From positions 9,226-23,845 of the forward strand of contig DBXU01000175.1 in assembly GCA_002310075.1 (NCBI GenBank): a DNA stretch of 14,620 bases, written 5' to 3'. Each line of letters begins with the position of its first letter. Position 1 is the first letter of the stretch. The stretch is from Bacteroidales bacterium UBA1204. Its GTDB lineage: Bacteria > Bacteroidota > Bacteroidia > Bacteroidales > F082. The notes under the pieces were generated by a model, which was not told where the DNA came from, ran no database searches, and was given only the letters and a program-made list of their open reading frames with translations. Position numbers and translations under genes: made by a program. Below, one piece after another: positions 13,901 through 14,620 of the stretch.

Positions 13901-14620
13901 GTTTACCACCGACGAGGAAGGCACCGCCTTTGTTTGGTTCATCAACGAGCCTACGGCCAATGCCCGCTTCACCCCTGGCAACCATGTATACCTCCGCATC
14001 CGCATCAACGACGGCAACGACGGCACCACGGTCAGCCAGACCTTTACCACCCAGGACTACGCCACCGTGCTCACCTTCGGAAACGAGCGCGATGCCTACC
14101 AAGGCACAGCCTTCTATGCCAAGAGCAATGAAGCGCCTATGGGCTTCGCAGCTCTTTACACTGATGCCAACCACATGGAACGCCCTGTTTATTCCACACC
14201 CATCGAAACCACTGGCGTCGACTATGGTAGCATCAACCAATATGCCGACTTCTACAAAGAACTGGTAGCTGGCAAGGACGGTTGGTTTGGCGGCATCATA
14301 CCCAACAACAATGAAACCGGCATCAACCTCATTTGGATTTACGACATGAACGGTGGTTCGTCGGAATACGAAGCCACCCAAGGCCAATGGTATCCTGATG
14401 CCAACACTGTCAACCCGAATGCCGGCCTTGACGAGCCCATTTTCATCGACCTCACCGACAACAGCATTGACGAGCCCACAGAGGTCAACGTGAAGGTCAT
14501 GAGCATCGGCCATGAGTTTGTCATCGAAAACGGCGACAACGCCCACTATAGAATGACCGTGTACAACGTGCTCGGTCAGCCCATGATGATGAAACAGATC
14601 AACGCAGGCAGCACTGAGCG
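7995..14620 (+). CDS. Giant modular secreted protein with T9SS sorting domain (3' end cut by window edge)
   Basis: One frame runs from the ATG at 7995 to the window end: 2208 codons read without a stop. Residues 1-22 are a signal peptide (MKRNLTFLLTIALMLLCNHVWA, cleavage before QP). Next: an unassigned beta-rich domain (about 30-175); a BACON-like domain (185-271, ending NVTVTQAA); a DUF6359-like OB-fold module (277-384, NPYTVAQA); an Ig-like domain A1 (389-496); a DUF5689/YhcR-like OB-fold region (500-685); and A2 (690-803). Then a four-domain block occurs twice: B, a chitobiase-C-like domain, a choice-of-anchor-J/cleaved-adhesin-like domain, and Ig-like A (816-1345 and 1354-1880). An unrecognised region follows (1882-2163). 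From about 2164 the sequence resembles a type A T9SS sorting domain (FVIENGDNAHYRMTVYNVLGQ), about 35 residues short of its end. Probably exported by Sec, then T9SS, as a surface or released adhesin or binding protein. No catalytic domain was recognised. Domain names are from memory, not a search. Confidence 0.85.
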   Translation, partial: MKRNLTFLLTIALMLLCNHVWAQPRAEEVYSTCLFGSNYNQQSVSSYTATWTATNGDFSWTIVNGNNNNNNWNYVKFGRKNNASIGEIKTSDAYDQAITKIDLTIDAITASNVNSIKLYTSSDNETWAESGSFNKASGIQTVTLTSPATNQYYKIEFDCASGSSNGLVTVSKVEYYYNDSGAASPTISAENIELAYNATSGTIEYTINNPVSGGVLSASTTSDWLTLGTVGNTVPFTCSVNEGAERIATVALTYTYGNENVTRNVTVTQAANPNGPGSQANPYTVAQARAAIDANVGTQGVYATGIVSAIPTAWSEQHSNITFNFVDNEGDTEFLQAYRCGSTENADASTVAIGDIVVVYGNLTKYGSTYEFGQGCQLVSLEHPQTANPTLSVTPAQLDGFEYTYNAGPSQALNFTVTGSDLSENVSITAPQDFEVSAASDGTYSNSLSLTPTDGAIESTVYVRMKAGLDAGDYTGNLTVACGELSETVALSGTVSQQQTLITIAEARALANGEYALVQGIVTFIDGRNVYIQDETAGIDLYLNSGTVPSNLTIGDMVRAYGKHALFNGLVELSGINGNDEEQFSIVSTGNELPLAVKTIAEILEGGNDALQSTRVKIEAATIGAINTSGDTPLTQDRSTINIYKIPALAGIEEGDIVDVIGVVGYYNNPQIRVAKADDVVLCEVPTPSAELIANPTSVTGMTYDIEEGGPSDVASFLLSGNNLSNNVAVYPSESFEVSTFPAEMFQPENPAMVYIPHSGSFYDINITVRLKAGLEVGTYNEQLCVVSQGADTLFVNVTGTVTGTTPPPTPTEGEYVRISDLSQLTEGAYVVIAARFDDNATDYYAMTAATTGKPTGVLFTSATSGSDEVLPASIADEEETYYWVVGVTANGYTFTNAAGELIGYSSSTNFATGGDNTEWSIELSTAGEATMVPNYTGYIITNVNNELRHFALNSSHNFGPYHSNNLSSSDYNFYLDLFVKTEGIEPPTPVVATPTFTPEAGTYNEPQTVSIACATEGATIHYTLDGSDPTESSPVYSEPISIEETTTIKAIAMKEGYDNSAIAEATYTIQAGSGTVVIFNQDWEGDMNGWTFVDVEGEMSWNVAQYSGNHYAYANGHNHGANEDWCISPAFNLDAYANPVLTFRTATKFDGNVLQVFFSNNYNGTNPTTATWQPLTCELSQGNYVWVVSGDIDLSSFSGTNCYIGFKYTCEENQAAAWEVDDIMLVGQTSETVVTVTPLALTGFNYTVGDGPSAEQSFTVTGLNLSGNITVTGATDFEISLASGDDFNAQTTLTLTPLDGNVEETTVYVRMKAGLSVGNYNNENIIITCAEVDNINVTCSGSVSAAPVPGDDYVRISDVSELAAGNRVILASRYNSTANAYLAVANTLTSGKLGTTEFSSVMNGSDEVIPASILTNEDSYYWTIDVTADGYTFTNANGQVLSYNSSTNFNFTGNKTDWTITAGVADTASLVPEYNGFSILNVDTPDRGMALRVTDANSVVGAYSTSNMNNGEYNFFLDIFMQGEGGTPTVAAPTFNPEGGTYYEAQEVTISCATSGATIHYSLNSENGPWTNYNGAISINETTTIWAYADKDDYNDSPIVSATYVINDDVYIIFNQDWEEDWHGWTQVNVEGETAEWTIAEHSGNHYAYMNAYQQGVNEDWLISPAFDLDSYSDVVLTFITAKNYNGPDIEVYFSNDYDGQNPTTATWQALACQLSEGSWNWVESGTISLDAFSGSNCYIAYKYTSTEDQAAGWEVDDILLTSGTAGIPSITATPNVLADFEYDFGQGPSESHSYILTSANLEGEGDITVSVTDNFEISLDNDAFVSNITLEFGEGAIINQPLTIYVRMVAGLNAGSYTGTINHTGGGATATVSLTGIVHGEGESNITAYMPYYIEGNNGTNNNRVPVATAAQLENLEPNTTYRYTNQFVDDNDGPETAGAGNVIYASPDGFYRSTSPSLSTEGGYGEFTTDEEGTAFVWFINEPTANARFTPGNHVYLRIRINDGNDGTTVSQTFTTQDYATVLTFGNERDAYQGTAFYAKSNEAPMGFAALYTDANHMERPVYSTPIETTGVDYGSINQYADFYKELVAGKDGWFGGIIPNNNETGINLIWIYDMNGGSSEYEATQGQWYPDANTVNPNAGLDEPIFIDLTDNSIDEPTEVNVKVMSIGHEFVIENGDNAHYRMTVYNVLGQPMMMKQINAGSTE
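10440..12029 (+). repeat. First copy of the ~535-residue B-C-D-A block in the giant protein
   Basis: Subdomains: B at 10440-10946 (YVRISDLSQL ... YNFYLDLFVKTEG), C at 10962-11204 (a chitobiase C-terminal-like domain, IHYTLDGSDPTES), D at 11223-11681 (choice-of-anchor-J-like, IFNQDWEGDMNGW ... AAWEVDDIMLV), and Ig-like A at 11697-12029 (FEISLASG ... TVYVRMKAGL). The same order recurs at 12054-13634. Confidence 0.8.
12054..13634 (+). repeat. Second copy of the ~535-residue B-C-D-A block in the giant protein
   Basis: Subdomains: B at 12054-12572 (YVRISDVSEL ... YNFFLDIFMQGEG), C at 12579-12815 (IHYSLNSENGPW), D at 12825-13286 (IFNQDWEEDWHGW ... AGWEVDDILLT), and A at 13305-13634 (FEISLDND ... 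TIYVRMVAGL). Offsets from the first copy are 1614, 1617, 1602 and 1608 bp for B, C, D and A. The domain order is therefore collinear with only small indels, which indicates an internal segmental duplication. Confidence 0.8.

Noticed and set aside
13371..14546. 391-codon open frame on the minus strand opposite the giant gene
   Set aside because: It is antisense to a continuous, domain-rich plus-strand frame. Its translation is a low-complexity Val/Gly/Asp-rich string (as in VVVVDELVGVAV), which is what C-ending Thr/Asn/Ala/Ser codons give when read backwards. The other minus-strand frames at 10836-11354, 12111-12635 and 12660-13139 show the same pattern.

Overview
The window looks like chromosomal DNA from a member of the Bacteroidota, most likely order Bacteroidales. 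Four things point there. Transketolase is split into two adjacent genes. Start codons lack Shine-Dalgarno sequences and are preceded by AT-rich DNA. Promoter-like boxes fit the Bacteroidota pattern TAnnTTTG. A very large secreted protein ends in what looks like a type IX secretion system (T9SS) sorting domain. I cannot resolve the genus from sequence alone. I see no tRNA, rRNA, CRISPR array, transposase or integrase.

Layout. (1) 1-1238, minus strand: transketolase C-terminal subunit (cut by the window edge) and N-terminal subunit. (2) 1239-1456: divergent promoter region. (3) 1457-5612, plus strand: a compact cluster of a TPR-repeat protein, a small membrane protein of the COG2426/Sm_multidrug_ex family, shikimate dehydrogenase (aroE) and an RlmD-type 23S rRNA uracil-C5 methyltransferase. 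(4) 5598-7719, minus strand: a likely operon read in the order lipoprotein, radical SAM/SPASM enzyme, shikimate kinase (aroK). aroK converges on, and overlaps, the rlmD 3' end. (5) 7720-7994: a divergent AT-rich intergenic region with promoter-like boxes and a striking array of related 9-mers spaced exactly 11 bp apart. (6) 7995 to the window end, plus strand: one uninterrupted reading frame of 2208 visible codons, read codon by codon without a stop. It encodes a signal peptide, a chain of beta-sandwich and OB-fold modules, and the start of a T9SS C-terminal sorting domain. The stop codon lies outside the window.

How the genes relate. aroE and aroK encode consecutive steps of the shikimate pathway but sit on opposite strands around rlmD. 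The radical SAM enzyme and the lipoprotein next to it resemble the Bacteroidota 'rSAM/lipoprotein' pair. Here the lipoprotein carries a repeated GA(V/C)IYGTPE(I/V)M motif separated by coiled-coil-like stretches, so it is the best candidate in the window for a poorly described modification system. The giant protein contains an internal tandem duplication of a four-domain block of about 535 residues, and four copies of an Ig-like domain that punctuate the other modules. It is probably a cell-surface or released adhesin or binding protein. No catalytic domain was recognised in it.
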